Positions 9,116-17,838 of a DNA stretch of 64,000 nt are shown here, piece by piece. Each line of letters starts with the position of its first letter. Positions within the stretch are counted from its first letter, which is position 1. The translations under genes were made by a program, and so were the position numbers. Location of the stretch: assembly GCF_015330165.1 (NCBI RefSeq), contig NZ_JADDXT010000002.1, positions 2,941,646-3,005,645 of the forward strand, written 5' to 3'. Under the pieces are notes generated by a model. The model saw nothing but the letters and a program-made list of their open reading frames with translations, ran no database searches and was not told the DNA's origin. Origin of the DNA: Zobellia roscoffensis. Lineage in GTDB: Bacteria > Bacteroidota > Bacteroidia > Flavobacteriales > Flavobacteriaceae.

Positions 9116-10378
9116 ATGAAACGTAGATTTTTAATAGTTGCGAGCCTTTGTTTTTGCATGGCAGGATTCGCACAGAAGAACGAGATAAAAGCAGCCGAAA
9201 AGGCTTTGAAAGCCGGAGATGCGGCATCTGCTAGCAGCTCTTTAGAGGCGGTTTCGGGTTCTATCTCAGGAGCCGATGCTAAGTTACAGTCGCAATACTT
9301 CTTTGTTAGTGGTAAGGCCTATGCTGATTTAGCAAAGAAAGGTGATGCTAGCGCGTTTAAAAAAGCGGCAGATGCTTTTCAAAAAGTTATTGAAGTAGAG
9401 GATGCCAGTGGTAAGTCTAAATATAGCGATGAAACCAAACAACATATGGCCGCTTTAAGTGCCGATTTGGTGAACTCTGCTGTAGAGGATAACGGTAACA
9501 AGAAGTTTAAGGAAGCTGCTGAAAAGTTGTATACCAGCTATAAAATTAGCCCTAAGGATACATCTTACCTTTACTATGCTGCAAGTAGCGCCGTAAACGG
9601 TGGTCACTATGAGGAAGCATTGACGTACTATAACGAGCTTCAAGAAATTGGTTACGATGGTAGTGGTGTTGTTTATAAAGCTACTAACGTTGAGACTGGT
9701 CAGGAAGAAGAGATGGATAAAACTCAAAGAGATTTGATGGTAAAGTCTGGAACTTACAAAGACCCTAAAGATGAAAGATCTCCTTCTAAAACAGCGGAAA
9801 TCGTTAAGAATACTGCTTTAATATATACTCAATTAGGTCAGGATGATAAAGCTTTAGAAGCGTATAAAGCGGCAAGAGCTAACGATCCAAACGATGTTAA
9901 TCTTATCTTGAATGAAGCCAATTTGTATTACAAAATGGGAGATAAAGATCAGTTTAAAGTTTTAATGGCAGAGGCTGCATCTGTTGCGCCAGATAATCCA
10001 GATTTGCATTATAATATTGGTGTAATCAATATGGAGCAGGGTAACTTAGAAGAAGCTAGAGCATCTTATAAGAAAGCTTTGGAAATCAATCCTGGGTATA
10101 CCAATGCGCAGTTAAACCTTTCTACAACTTACGTGAACGAAGGTAACGGTCTTATTGATGAAATGAACTCTTTGGGTAATTCTAAGAAAGACATCGCTCG
10201 TTACGATGAGTTGAAAGAGAAAAAAGATGATCTTTTTAATCAAGGAGCTACAGTATTGGAAGATGCTTTAAAGATGAATCCTGATAACCAGGGTATCTTA
10301 ACTCAATTAAAGAACATCTATGGCGCAATGGGCGACAATGAGAACTTTATGAGAATTAAAAAGATGCTAGGCGAGTAA
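9116..10378 (+). CDS. Exported tetratricopeptide-repeat protein
   Basis: An approximately 420-residue secreted TPR protein. I start it at the ATG at 9116; an in-frame TTG two codons earlier is less likely, because starting at 9116 gives a clean Sec signal peptide, MKRRFLIVASLCFCMAGFAQ. TPR-like helices run through the mature part, clearest at ALIYTQLGQDDKALEAYKAA and DLHYNIGVINMEQGNLEEAR. It is rich in Lys, Ala and Asp and has no enzymatic motif. TPR proteins scaffold protein contacts, and the place of action should be the periplasm. It directly follows gyrA with a strong terminator after it. Its role is unknown. Confidence 0.88.
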   Translation: MKRRFLIVASLCFCMAGFAQKNEIKAAEKALKAGDAASASSSLEAVSGSISGADAKLQSQYFFVSGKAYADLAKKGDASAFKKAADAFQKVIEVEDASGKSKYSDETKQHMAALSADLVNSAVEDNGNKKFKEAAEKLYTSYKISPKDTSYLYYAASSAVNGGHYEEALTYYNELQEIGYDGSGVVYKATNVETGQEEEMDKTQRDLMVKSGTYKDPKDERSPSKTAEIVKNTALIYTQLGQDDKALEAYKAARANDPNDVNLILNEANLYYKMGDKDQFKVLMAEAASVAPDNPDLHYNIGVINMEQGNLEEARASYKKALEINPGYTNAQLNLSTTYVNEGNGLIDEMNSLGNSKKDIARYDELKEKKDDLFNQGATVLEDALKMNPDNQGILTQLKNIYGAMGDNENFMRIKKMLGE

Positions 10379-10400
10379 TTTACAGCCAAAACAAGTAATA

Positions 10401-10434
10401 AAAAATCCCCTTGGAAATTTCCAAGGGGATTTTT
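10401..10434. terminator. Strong bidirectional terminator
   Basis: A perfect dyad (core AATCCCCTTGGAAA and its complement) centred at 10417/10418 with A-run and T-run flanks. It lies between the convergent TPR and NlpC/P60-like genes. Confidence 0.93.
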
Positions 10435-10466
10435 TTTATGGTGTAAGTTGTTATCAATTATAGATG

Positions 10467-11219
10467 TTAGGCAATCTGTTTAATGACTCTTAGTTTGTGG
10501 GTGTAGCTCCCTGTTTCGTTATTAAAGATTCCGGTATGGTCAATGCGGTCAATACGTACTTTTCCATCTACATGAATGATGTAGTTGTTCTCCATGATAA
10601 TGCCAACATGGTATATTTCCCCTTCATTATTATCAAAAAAAGCAAGATCTCCGGCTTCGGTTTCTTCAATAAAGCTTAATGCATACCCTTGGGTAGATTG
10701 TTCTGCTGCTTTTCTAAGCAATCGGTATCCGTTTATCTTGTAGACCATTTGGGTAAAGCCAGCGGCATCAATTCCAAAAGGCGTCTTGCCTCCCCATAAA
10801 TAAGGGGCATTAAGATATAATAAAGCGGTCTGTATAAGCTGTGACTTGTCTTTTTTATGGCCGTTACACTTACCATCAAATGAGTGGGAAAGTACCGCAC
10901 AGTTGCTGGTAGAGGAGCCTAGGATTACGGGTAAGAGTACTGAATTTTCTGTTTCAACAAAAGAAATAAGATCAGATGTATAGCCTACTTTATCCGAAGA
11001 CTCAATATTTTTATAAGCTTCCTCCGAAATCAGAATCATTTGGTGATTACTTACCCAGCCTTCAAATTTGTCAAAAGCAATGCGTATGCGGCTCCATGCC
11101 TTTCTGCGGTCCAGGACTTTAAAATGTTCGCCATATACCAATTGTGAGACCATTTCGGACGTTTCATCGGCATTTACACGAACGGAAACTATACTTAGGG
11201 GACAAATTCCGTATTGCAT
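10467..11219 (-). CDS. SH3-NlpC/P60-like protein lacking the catalytic cysteine
   Basis: NlpC/P60 enzymes are Cys-His peptidases that cleave D-Glu to diamino-acid bonds in peptidoglycan. This 250-residue protein has an N-terminal bacterial SH3-like domain (about 1-65, with GEHFKVLDRRKAWSRI and FEGWVSNHQ) and a C-terminal NlpC/P60 domain (about 125-250). The region that should read G-x-D-C-S-G-F reads GIDAAGFTQMVY, so the nucleophile position (residue 152) is Ala. The His motif YHVGIIM (His204) and IIHVDGKVRID (His216) remain. No signal peptide is evident. It is predicted inactive as a peptidase, or to act as a binding or regulatory protein. The 25-base gap to the upstream thiolase gene suggests co-transcription. 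Confidence 0.87.
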   Translation of the reverse strand: MQYGICPLSIVSVRVNADETSEMVSQLVYGEHFKVLDRRKAWSRIRIAFDKFEGWVSNHQMILISEEAYKNIESSDKVGYTSDLISFVETENSVLLPVILGSSTSNCAVLSHSFDGKCNGHKKDKSQLIQTALLYLNAPYLWGGKTPFGIDAAGFTQMVYKINGYRLLRKAAEQSTQGYALSFIEETEAGDLAFFDNNEGEIYHVGIIMENNYIIHVDGKVRIDRIDHTGIFNNETGSYTHKLRVIKQIA

Positions 11220-11244
11220 ATGTTTGGTTGAGTGAAGGTATTCT

Positions 11245-12417
11245 TTATCGTTCTACAATTATTGCAGAAGCGCCACCTCCGCCATTACATATTGCGGCAG
11301 CCCCTATTTTTGCATTATTCTGTTCTAAAACGTTGAGGAGCGTAATAAGGATACGTGCTCCTGAACAGCCAAGCGGGTGTCCTAGGGATACGGCACCGCC
11401 ATTTACGTTTACATTGGTATCTGTAAGTCCTAATATTTTCATATTGGCCAAACCGACTACAGAAAAGGCTTCGTTAAATTCAAAGAAGTCTATATCGTCT
11501 ATTGAGAGGCCGGCCTTGGCAATTGCTTTTGGAAGTGCTTTTGCAGGGGCCGTAGTAAACCATTTAGGTTCTTGCGCGGCATCTGCATAACTTCTTATAG
11601 TTGCTAAAGGCTTAATTCCTAGTTCTTTTGCTTTGTCCGCACTCATTAATACCAATGCAGCGGCACCATCATTAATCGTAGAAGCGTTTGCTGCGGTAAC
11701 GGTACCATCTTTAGAAAATGCTGGTCGCAACGCCGGAATTTTATCCATTTTTACATTTTTGAATTCCTCATCTTCGGAAACAATAATGGGTTCTCCGCGC
11801 CGCTGAGGTACTTCAACCGGTGTTACCTCATTATTAAATTTCCCCTCTTCCCATGCTTTCGCAGATCGGTTGTAAGATTGTATTGCAAAATTATCCTGGT
11901 CTTCTCTAGAGAACTTGTATTCAGTTGCACAAGCGTCTGCACAAACCCCCATGGCTTGTTGGTCGTAGACGTCCACTAATCCGTCTTTTTGCATCCCGTC
12001 CTCTAAGGTGGTTGGGCCAAATTTTTGACCATTTCTCATATGAACATAATGCGGAATAAGGCTCATGTTTTCCATTCCACCTGCAACGGCAATTGAAATA
12101 TCGCCCAATGCTATAGCTTGGGCGGCTTGCATAACCGCTTTCATACCAGAGGCACAAACTTTATTTATTGTAGTACATGGAACGCTGTCTGGTATGCCTG
12201 CAAAAATTGCAGCTTGTCTAGCTGGTGCCTGTCCGGTTCCTGCTTGTACAACGTTACCCATTAGAACTTCTTCAACTAGATTTGGGTCAAGATTTACTTT
12301 GTCAAGTGCCGCTTTTATGGCTGTGGCTCCCAGTTTAGGTGCCGGAACAGAGGATAAGGCTCCCATAAAGCTTCCTATAGGAGTTCTGGTGGCAGATACG
12401 ATTACTACATTTTTCAT
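11245..12417 (-). CDS. Acetyl-CoA C-acyltransferase (thiolase)
   Basis: Thiolase catalysing condensation or cleavage between acetyl-CoA and acyl-CoA. All catalytic elements are visible: nucleophilic Cys88 in NKVCASGMKAV, the NEAF motif, the His loop GGAVSLGHPLGCSGARI, and the second Cys in CNGGGGASA near the C-terminus. The length of 390 residues is typical. The close match to biosynthetic acetoacetyl-CoA thiolases (LGATAIKAALDKV, MGNVVQAGTGQAPARQAA) suggests acetyl-CoA acetyltransferase, but a beta-oxidation role cannot be excluded. It appears to lead a two-gene unit with the NlpC/P60-like gene. Confidence 0.95.
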   Translation of the reverse strand: MKNVVIVSATRTPIGSFMGALSSVPAPKLGATAIKAALDKVNLDPNLVEEVLMGNVVQAGTGQAPARQAAIFAGIPDSVPCTTINKVCASGMKAVMQAAQAIALGDISIAVAGGMENMSLIPHYVHMRNGQKFGPTTLEDGMQKDGLVDVYDQQAMGVCADACATEYKFSREDQDNFAIQSYNRSAKAWEEGKFNNEVTPVEVPQRRGEPIIVSEDEEFKNVKMDKIPALRPAFSKDGTVTAANASTINDGAAALVLMSADKAKELGIKPLATIRSYADAAQEPKWFTTAPAKALPKAIAKAGLSIDDIDFFEFNEAFSVVGLANMKILGLTDTNVNVNGGAVSLGHPLGCSGARILITLLNVLEQNNAKIGAAAICNGGGGASAIIVER

Positions 12418-12538
12418 ATTAAAGCAAGAATTTCTCTTATGACAAAACTAAGAAATTAATGGGCAATACATTTCCTAGTTTTCATAAAAGCCCCTCGGAA
12501 GTTTATAATTTTCTATTTTTGACTCAGATACCTGGCCC

Positions 12539-14587
12539 ATGAGCAATTTTTTGGATAAACTTTTTAAAAACCAATCGCTTCTATTTAAGTATTTTCTATA
12601 CTTGGTATCGGTTGTTTGTATTGTTTTGTTCTTTCCGCAAGGAGGAAAGTTTAAATATGAGTTTCAAAAAGGAAAGCCATGGCAGTATGAAAACTTATAT
12701 GCTCCTTTTGATTTTTCCATTCAGAAAAGTAGTGATGATATTGCTAAGGAAAAGACAGAGCTGCTCAATAATCAAATAGATTATTTTAGGTTTGATTCTT
12801 CCGTAAAAGATGTGGTCAGCGAGGAATATGACCAGAAATTCACCACAGTTTTTACAGGAGAAAGGTTTAGCGCAAGCGCACTAGAGGCTCTTGATTCTTC
12901 AGGAAAGGACATTCTTAAACAATTGTATAAGAATGGAGTTTTAGCTAAGACGGGCAAAAGAGCGGGAAAAGAAGAGATATATCTTGTAAAGGATAATCAA
13001 GCGGAGAGTGTATCTATACATAGCCTTATTCAGATTCAAAATTTAAGATCGGTATTGCAACAAATATTGCAGAAAAAAGACTTGGCCATCTACGCTCAAG
13101 AATTCCAAGACCTATTTCTAGATATTGTAAAACCTAATATTACATATGACAAGAACTTGTCGGAGAAAGCGTTAAACGATGCCCTCTCGGGTATATCCCA
13201 TACTAGGGGCACGGTAGATGAAGGCAAGTTAATAATTGCTAAGGGAGAGGTAGTTGAGGCCGAAAACCTGAATATTTTAAATTCTCTTAAAACAGAATAT
13301 GAGTCGGAATTATGGACCGCTAATAACTACTATTTTATATTATTCGGGTATACCATTCTGGTGGCATTAGTACTTATGATGCTTTTTCTTTTCCTTAAAA
13401 AATATAGGAAGGATACTTTTGAGAACAACACTAAGGTTACGTTCATTTTCTTCAATATCCTATTTATGGTATTCGTTACCACTATGGTGGTAAAATATGA
13501 CGAAGCCTTTGTTTTTGTTGTGCCAATATGCATTTTACCCTTAGTGCTTAAAACATTTTTTGATGCTAGATTAGGACTTTTTGTACATGTACTTACTGTA
13601 CTTATATTGGGTTTTGTAGTGCCCAATAGTTTTGAATATATCTTTTTACAGATAATAGTAGGTATTGTTACCATATTGACGGTCTCGGAATTATATAAGA
13701 GGGCGAATCTTTTTATCTCCGTAGGGCAAATTACGCTGATATATGTTGTTGGCTATTTGGCGTTTCATATTATACATGAAGGTAATTTAGATAACATACA
13801 GTGGTTTACATTAGGATTGTTCTTTTTAAATGGAATGATAACCCTGTTCGTACAACCATTAATATATGTGTATGAAAAAGTCTTTGGTCTGGTTTCGGAC
13901 GTTTCTTTATTAGAGTTGTCCGATACGAACTCTAAGCTGTTAAAGGAACTATCTAACAAGGCACCTGGTACCTTTCATCATTCTTTACAGGTTGCGAACC
14001 TGGCCGAAGCCGCAGCTAATGAAATTGGAGCTAACGCTATGTTGGTTAGAGTAGGGGCTTTGTACCATGATATAGGCAAAATGAACCATCCAACTTATTT
14101 TACGGAGAACCAGATAACCAATGTGAATCCGCATGATGAATTATCCCCCAAAGACAGCGGAAGGATTATTATTAACCACGTGATTGATGGAATTGAACTA
14201 GCTAGAAAAAATAAATTACCAGATCGTGTAATTGATTTTATTAGATGCCACCATGGTACAACTTTCGTTTATTATTTTTTCAAAAAGCAACAAGAGTTGG
14301 AGGAAGAGGTTGATGAAAGTGATTTTAGATACCCAGGGCCCATACCCTTTTCAAAAGAGACAGCTATACTTATGATGGCAGATTCTGTAGAAGCAGCATC
14401 TAAAAGTTTAAAAAATCCAACATCTAGTATTATAGAAGAATTTGTGGATAAGATTGTGGCGGGACAAATGAGTGCTGGGCAGTTTTTAAATGCAAATATT
14501 ACGTTTAAAGAGATAGAAGCAATAAAAAAGATTTTTAAACAGAAATTGATAAATATTTATCACTTGCGAGTGGAATATCCTGAATAG
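12539..14587 (+). CDS. 7TM-HD phosphohydrolase, PgpH family
   Basis: Membrane HD-domain phosphodiesterase. The 682-residue protein has an N-terminal transmembrane helix (LFKYFLYLVSVVCIVLFFP), an extracytoplasmic 7TMR-HDED region to about residue 260, and a seven-helix membrane block (about 265-460). A cytoplasmic HD domain follows, with HHSLQVANLAEAAA, VGALYHDIGKMNHP, INHVIDGIELA, IRCHHGT and MMADSVEAASKS supplying the metal ligands. PgpH in Listeria hydrolyses c-di-AMP, and the same substrate is likely here, though not proved by sequence. It stands alone, upstream of the tRNA pair, with a short terminator after it. Confidence 0.92.
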   Translation: MSNFLDKLFKNQSLLFKYFLYLVSVVCIVLFFPQGGKFKYEFQKGKPWQYENLYAPFDFSIQKSSDDIAKEKTELLNNQIDYFRFDSSVKDVVSEEYDQKFTTVFTGERFSASALEALDSSGKDILKQLYKNGVLAKTGKRAGKEEIYLVKDNQAESVSIHSLIQIQNLRSVLQQILQKKDLAIYAQEFQDLFLDIVKPNITYDKNLSEKALNDALSGISHTRGTVDEGKLIIAKGEVVEAENLNILNSLKTEYESELWTANNYYFILFGYTILVALVLMMLFLFLKKYRKDTFENNTKVTFIFFNILFMVFVTTMVVKYDEAFVFVVPICILPLVLKTFFDARLGLFVHVLTVLILGFVVPNSFEYIFLQIIVGIVTILTVSELYKRANLFISVGQITLIYVVGYLAFHIIHEGNLDNIQWFTLGLFFLNGMITLFVQPLIYVYEKVFGLVSDVSLLELSDTNSKLLKELSNKAPGTFHHSLQVANLAEAAANEIGANAMLVRVGALYHDIGKMNHPTYFTENQITNVNPHDELSPKDSGRIIINHVIDGIELARKNKLPDRVIDFIRCHHGTTFVYYFFKKQQELEEEVDESDFRYPGPIPFSKETAILMMADSVEAASKSLKNPTSSIIEEFVDKIVAGQMSAGQFLNANITFKEIEAIKKIFKQKLINIYHLRVEYPE

Positions 14588-14606
14588 TAAAGAAGTACGA
14601 ACACTT

Positions 14607-14630
14607 AAAAGGAGATGAAATTCTCTTTTT
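14607..14630 (+). terminator. Terminator after the HD-domain gene
   Basis: AAAAGGAGA (14607-14615) pairs with TCTCTTTTT (14622-14630), with one G-U pair and a 6-base loop; the 3' arm doubles as the T-run. Confidence 0.65.
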
Positions 14631-14771
14631 TATATGCCGATTTAAAATAGTTTTAAACTTCTTGAAAAAAACGCGAAAAATAGTTGCGAACTTGAATTCT
14701 AAGACATACATTTGCAACCGCAATTTTAGCCACGGAGACGTGCTAAAATGGAGTTCTTTGAAGAGATTATT

Positions 14772-14860
14772 GGAGAGGTGCCTGAGTGGCCGAAAGGAGC
14801 GGTTTGCTAAATCGTCGTAGGTGGAAACACTTACCCAGGGTTCGAATCCCTGTCTCTCCG
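14772..14860 (+). tRNA. tRNA-Ser(GCU)
   Basis: An 89-base cloverleaf with acceptor stem GGAGAGG/TCTCTCC (one G-U), anticodon loop TTGCTAA with anticodon GCT at 14806-14808, a long class II variable arm (around AGGTGGAAACACTT), T arm with GGTTCGAATCC, and discriminator G. The CCA end is not encoded. Confidence 0.96.
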
Positions 14861-14935
14861 CAATGGCTGTCAAAGCAAATTGCGAGGGCAGAAAATATTT
14901 CTCAAAATATTGAATAAAGAAGATAACCATAGTAT

Positions 14936-15010
14936 CGGGGTGTAGCGTAGCCCGGTTATCGCGCCGCGTTTGGGACGCGGAGGTCGCAGGTTCGAATCCT
15001 GCCACCCCGA
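14936..15010 (+). tRNA. tRNA-Pro(UGG)
   Basis: A 75-base cloverleaf with acceptor stem CGGGGTG/CACCCCG, anticodon stem CCGCG/CGCGG around loop TTTGGGA (anticodon TGG at 14971-14973), T arm with GGTTCGAATCC, and discriminator A. CCA is not encoded. It lies 75 bases after tRNA-Ser, probably in one transcript. A decayed integrase begins about 215 bases downstream, which marks this as a likely integration site. Confidence 0.96.
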
Positions 15011-15053
15011 CAAATAGTGTATTAAAATTAATTTTTTAATATGTAAATGAATG

Positions 15054-15088
15054 AAAACCAGTAAAATACATTTTTACTGGTTTTTTTT
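15054..15088 (+). terminator. Terminator of the tRNA unit
   Basis: AAAACCAGTAAAA (15054-15066) pairs with TTTTACTGGTTTT (15072-15084) around a 5-base loop, followed by a T-run to 15088. Confidence 0.9.
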
Positions 15089-15163
15089 ATGCCCGTTTGT
15101 GGGCATATTCATTAGTGTCCTATTTTTTTAGGAAATAATTTCCTAAATTTATGCATATGCCCG
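15089..15163. repeat. Palindrome cluster between tRNA-Pro and the integrase
   Basis: It contains the hairpin ATGCCC-6-GGGCAT (15089-15106), a perfect 21-bp palindrome at 15127-15147 (arms TTTAGGAAAT/ATTTCCTAAA around a central A), and a second copy of TATGCCCGT at 15155-15163 repeating 15088-15096. Tyrosine recombinases bind such repeats beside attachment sites. An att or excisionase site is plausible but not shown. Confidence 0.45.
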
Positions 15164-15225
15164 TATTTGACTTTCGAGGCGATTTGGCTTTCGTTTAACT
15201 GATTTTTTAATTAAAAACGAAAGTG

Positions 15226-16142
15226 ATGACAACTTCACACACATTGAACGTACATTTTGGTTGAAAAGAACCTCGATCAGGAAGGATGGGACCTTTCCCA
15301 TATATACCCGCATCTGGATAGACAGTAGAGCGATCGATATAAGTACAAAGGAAACCATTTTGGATAAGCACTGGTGCTCCAAAACCTGCCGTGCCAGGAT
15401 CAGGACAAAGAACGCAAGGTACATCAACGATATACTGGATAATATAAACTCCGGAATCAAAAGGTCCTATAGGGAGCTTAGGGACGAAGGGAGGGTGATT
15501 ATGGCATTAGCGGTCAAGGAACGTTATTTAGGAAAGGACAAGGCGGTCTTGACGTGCAGAGACCTAATAGGATACCATAAGGAGAACGAGTTCAAAAAAT
15601 TGGCAGCGGGTACCATCAAGAACTATAGTGCCACCGAAAAGTATCTCTTCCGCTTCATTAAAGAGCAATTTAAGTCCGATGATGTGTACCTTGCCCAAAT
15701 CAATTATTCGTTTATTGTCAAATTTGAACACTATCTCCGCACTTGCCGTCCCTTGCAGAAGTCCTAGGCCTTGAACAACAATGGAATAATGAAGCATATG
15801 GAACGCTTACAAAAATTTATGACCGTGGCCTTTAAACATGGTTGGATCAAGGCACATCCATTTGCGCTGTACGAACTTAGGTTCGAAGAGTTCGACTGTC
15901 CATACCTAGAGCAGTTCGAGCTTGACGCAATGGCAACGATCCACTTGCCCAACAAAAGTATGTGCCTGGTTAGGGATGTATTCGTCTTTTCTTGTTATAC
16001 GGGACTTTGCTACATTGAGGTAAGTACTGTTAGAAAAATAAAGAGTAAGAGTAGATATAGAATTCCTGTTGAAACTCTAAACAAAATCTGTGAAGCTAGA
16101 AATTTAAAGTTAAGCGAGTTTTTTCAAATGGTTGGGGTCTAA
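15226..16142 (+). pseudogene. Broken tyrosine integrase fused to an XRE-regulator tail
   Basis: Remnant of a Bacteroidota tyrosine site-specific integrase. The reading begins at the ATG at 15226 (MTTSHTLNVHF), then needs one extra T in the run near 15256-15259 to continue as LKRTSIRKDGTFPIYTRIW, the Arm-DNA-binding domain. The SAM-like core-binding domain follows and is interrupted by an in-frame TAG at 15765-15767. It resumes as NNNGIMKHMERLQKFM and reaches FSCYTGLCYIEV, where the catalytic domain should begin. From about 16020 the frame instead reads SRYRIPVETLNKICEARN then LKLSEFFQMVGV, resembling the C-terminus of an HTH_XRE regulator, and composition becomes more AT-rich. The catalytic R-H-R-Y residues are absent, so it cannot recombine DNA. 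Confidence 0.85.
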
Positions 16143-16246
16143 TACTAACCTTTCATCACTATTAATTCTATATTCAATTACTTAGGTCACCCTTAATAGT
16201 ATTCCTCAGAACCTTATTACATCATAGTGAAATGCGATAATTTAGC

Positions 16247-16325
16247 CATATAATCGGATTTAATCCGATTATATGATTTATTTTTTGCATATATTTACAT
16301 TGGTTAATCGGAAATTAACCGATTA
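16247..16325. promoter_or_regulatory. Two operator-like palindromes upstream of abiEi
   Basis: A perfect 29-bp palindrome (16247-16275, arms ATAATCGGATT and AATCCGATTAT) is followed by a second site at 16302-16325. There TAATCGG (16305-16311) faces CCGATTA (16319-16325) and GGTTAAT faces ATTAACC. The shared TAATCGG/CCGATTA core just before the antitoxin start fits autoregulation: AbiEi antitoxins are known to bind paired inverted repeats in their own promoter. Seen in sequence; binding is inferred. Confidence 0.7.
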
Positions 16326-16345
16326 TTATACGAAATAGTTACGAT

Positions 16346-16984
16346 ATGGATTTCAGAAAGATGGTCAAGAAATATGCCGAGGCTCCTATATCTAGACATT
16401 TGATCTTAGGATTACTCGGTGATTATAAGCGTCCAAATGATAAGATCAGTGAGCTACTTAAAAGCAAAGCTCTTATTTCACTTAGAAGGGGACTGTATAT
16501 AACGGGACCTAGAATGGATTTACCGACACCTGAACCCTTTCTAATAGCGAACCACCTTAGAGGTCCAAGTTATGTGTCATTAGAGTCTGCATTATCCTAT
16601 TGGAACATGATACCGGAAAGAGCTTATGAGGTCAGTTCAGTGACCCTAAAAACATCGAAGTTGTATAAAACTCCTGTTGGACGATACAGTTACCGACAAT
16701 TAAAGACTCCTTATTATTCGTATGGAATAAAGAGCATAGCCTATTCACCTAAGCAAACCGTATTGGTTGCCTCACCTGAAAAAGCTTTATGTGATAAAAT
16801 TGTACTTACCTCCAAAATTTATCTTAGGAGCATTAAACAAACCCGTGAGTTTTTAATGGAGGATCTTCGTATGGATAGTGAGCAATTAAAAACATTGGAT
16901 ACGAAAGTTATAGAACTATGGATTAAAAATGCACCTAAAAAAAGTAGTTTAAAAATGCTTATCAAAACGTTGATAGAATTATGA
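16346..16984 (+). CDS. AbiEi-family antitoxin (type IV toxin-antitoxin)
   Basis: A 212-residue protein with an N-terminal winged-helix-like segment (RHLILGLLGDYKRP, then LLKSKALISLRRGLYITGP) and a C-terminal AbiEi domain (YVSLESALSYWNMIPE, then PEKALCDKIVL). AbiEi antitoxins counter the nucleotidyltransferase toxin without direct complex formation and repress the operon. It overlaps the toxin gene by four bases (ATGA), so translation is coupled. The upstream palindromes match the expected operators. Composition is more AT-rich than the mobilization genes beyond it, suggesting a separate origin inside the island. The gene looks intact. Confidence 0.9.
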   Translation: MDFRKMVKKYAEAPISRHLILGLLGDYKRPNDKISELLKSKALISLRRGLYITGPRMDLPTPEPFLIANHLRGPSYVSLESALSYWNMIPERAYEVSSVTLKTSKLYKTPVGRYSYRQLKTPYYSYGIKSIAYSPKQTVLVASPEKALCDKIVLTSKIYLRSIKQTREFLMEDLRMDSEQLKTLDTKVIELWIKNAPKKSSLKMLIKTLIEL

Positions 16985-17838
16985 TAAAAGAGTGGATAGC
17001 CGAGTATAATCCTAAGAATGAGGAAGAGATATTAGCTGCATTACGAGAAATAATGCAGGAAATAACTTTAGCGGGTTTATCAAGAACCGACTTTTTTGAG
17101 AAGGCTGCTTTTTATGGAGGAACGGCGCTCCGGATTTTTTATGGATTGGATCGCTATTCGGAAGATTTGGACTTTTCCTTACTCGAACCTGATCTAAACT
17201 TTTCAATCGAGCCGTATTTCGGAGCCATATTGGATGAATTTCAGTCATTAGGACTGAGCGTTAGTATCAAGGAAAAGAAAAAAACGAAACAAACCGCTAT
17301 TGATTCTGCTTTTCTCAAAGCTGAAACTATATGGCAAGAAATAGAACTGGTCGACATCATCCAAGAAACCGGTGTACGTTCTAACAAGACCTTGAAAATA
17401 AAAATAGAAGTTGATCGACAACCTCCGGTTCATTTCAGCACCGAAGAAAAGTTATTGCTCCGTCCATTTTCTTTTTATGTGAAATGTTTTACCAAATCAA
17501 GTTTGTTTGCAGGTAAAATGCATGCACTGCTTTTTAGAAAGTGGAAAAATAGGGTCAAAGGTAGAGATTGGTACGACTTGGAATGGTATATCAAAAAAGG
17601 AATCCCGTTGGATGTAAATCATTTTCTGACCAGGGCAATAGACACAAACGATTGGGAAGATAAAGGTATTTCCAATGAACAGATTATCGAGTTATTGGAA
17701 GCCAAGATTTCGTCCGTTTCTTTTAGCAGTATTAAAGAAGATATTGTTCGTTTTATTCCAAATGATGATGTTTTACGGATTTGGAGCCCAGCATATTTTA
17801 AGGATTTGATAGAGAAAATTAAATTTGAAAATCCTTGA
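16981..17838 (+). CDS. AbiEii/AbiGii-family nucleotidyltransferase toxin
   Basis: A 285-residue toxin of the DUF1814/AbiEii family, a minimal nucleotidyltransferase; characterized relatives add nucleotides to tRNA acceptor ends and stop growth. The signature GGTALR at residues 46-51 and R-Y-SEDLDFSLL at about 58-68 (the DxD metal site) are intact, as is KGRDWYDLEWYIKKG near 195. Together with AbiEi it forms a type IV toxin-antitoxin or abortive-infection module that can protect against phage or stabilise the island. Translation is coupled to abiEi. No lesion is seen, in contrast to the neighbouring decayed genes. Confidence 0.93.
   Translation: MIKEWIAEYNPKNEEEILAALREIMQEITLAGLSRTDFFEKAAFYGGTALRIFYGLDRYSEDLDFSLLEPDLNFSIEPYFGAILDEFQSLGLSVSIKEKKKTKQTAIDSAFLKAETIWQEIELVDIIQETGVRSNKTLKIKIEVDRQPPVHFSTEEKLLLRPFSFYVKCFTKSSLFAGKMHALLFRKWKNRVKGRDWYDLEWYIKKGIPLDVNHFLTRAIDTNDWEDKGISNEQIIELLEAKISSVSFSSIKEDIVRFIPNDDVLRIWSPAYFKDLIEKIKFENP

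Noticed and set aside
12065..12442. 125-codon plus-strand ORF opposite the thiolase
   Set aside because: Mirror frame of a well-supported thiolase gene.
14535..15005. Minus-strand 156-codon ORF starting MAGFEPATSASQTRRDN
   Set aside because: It is antisense to both tRNA genes; this peptide is a well-known artefact of translating tRNA complements.
15149..15460. Minus-strand ORF opposite the integrase remnant
   Set aside because: Shadow of the integrase frame; no family resemblance.
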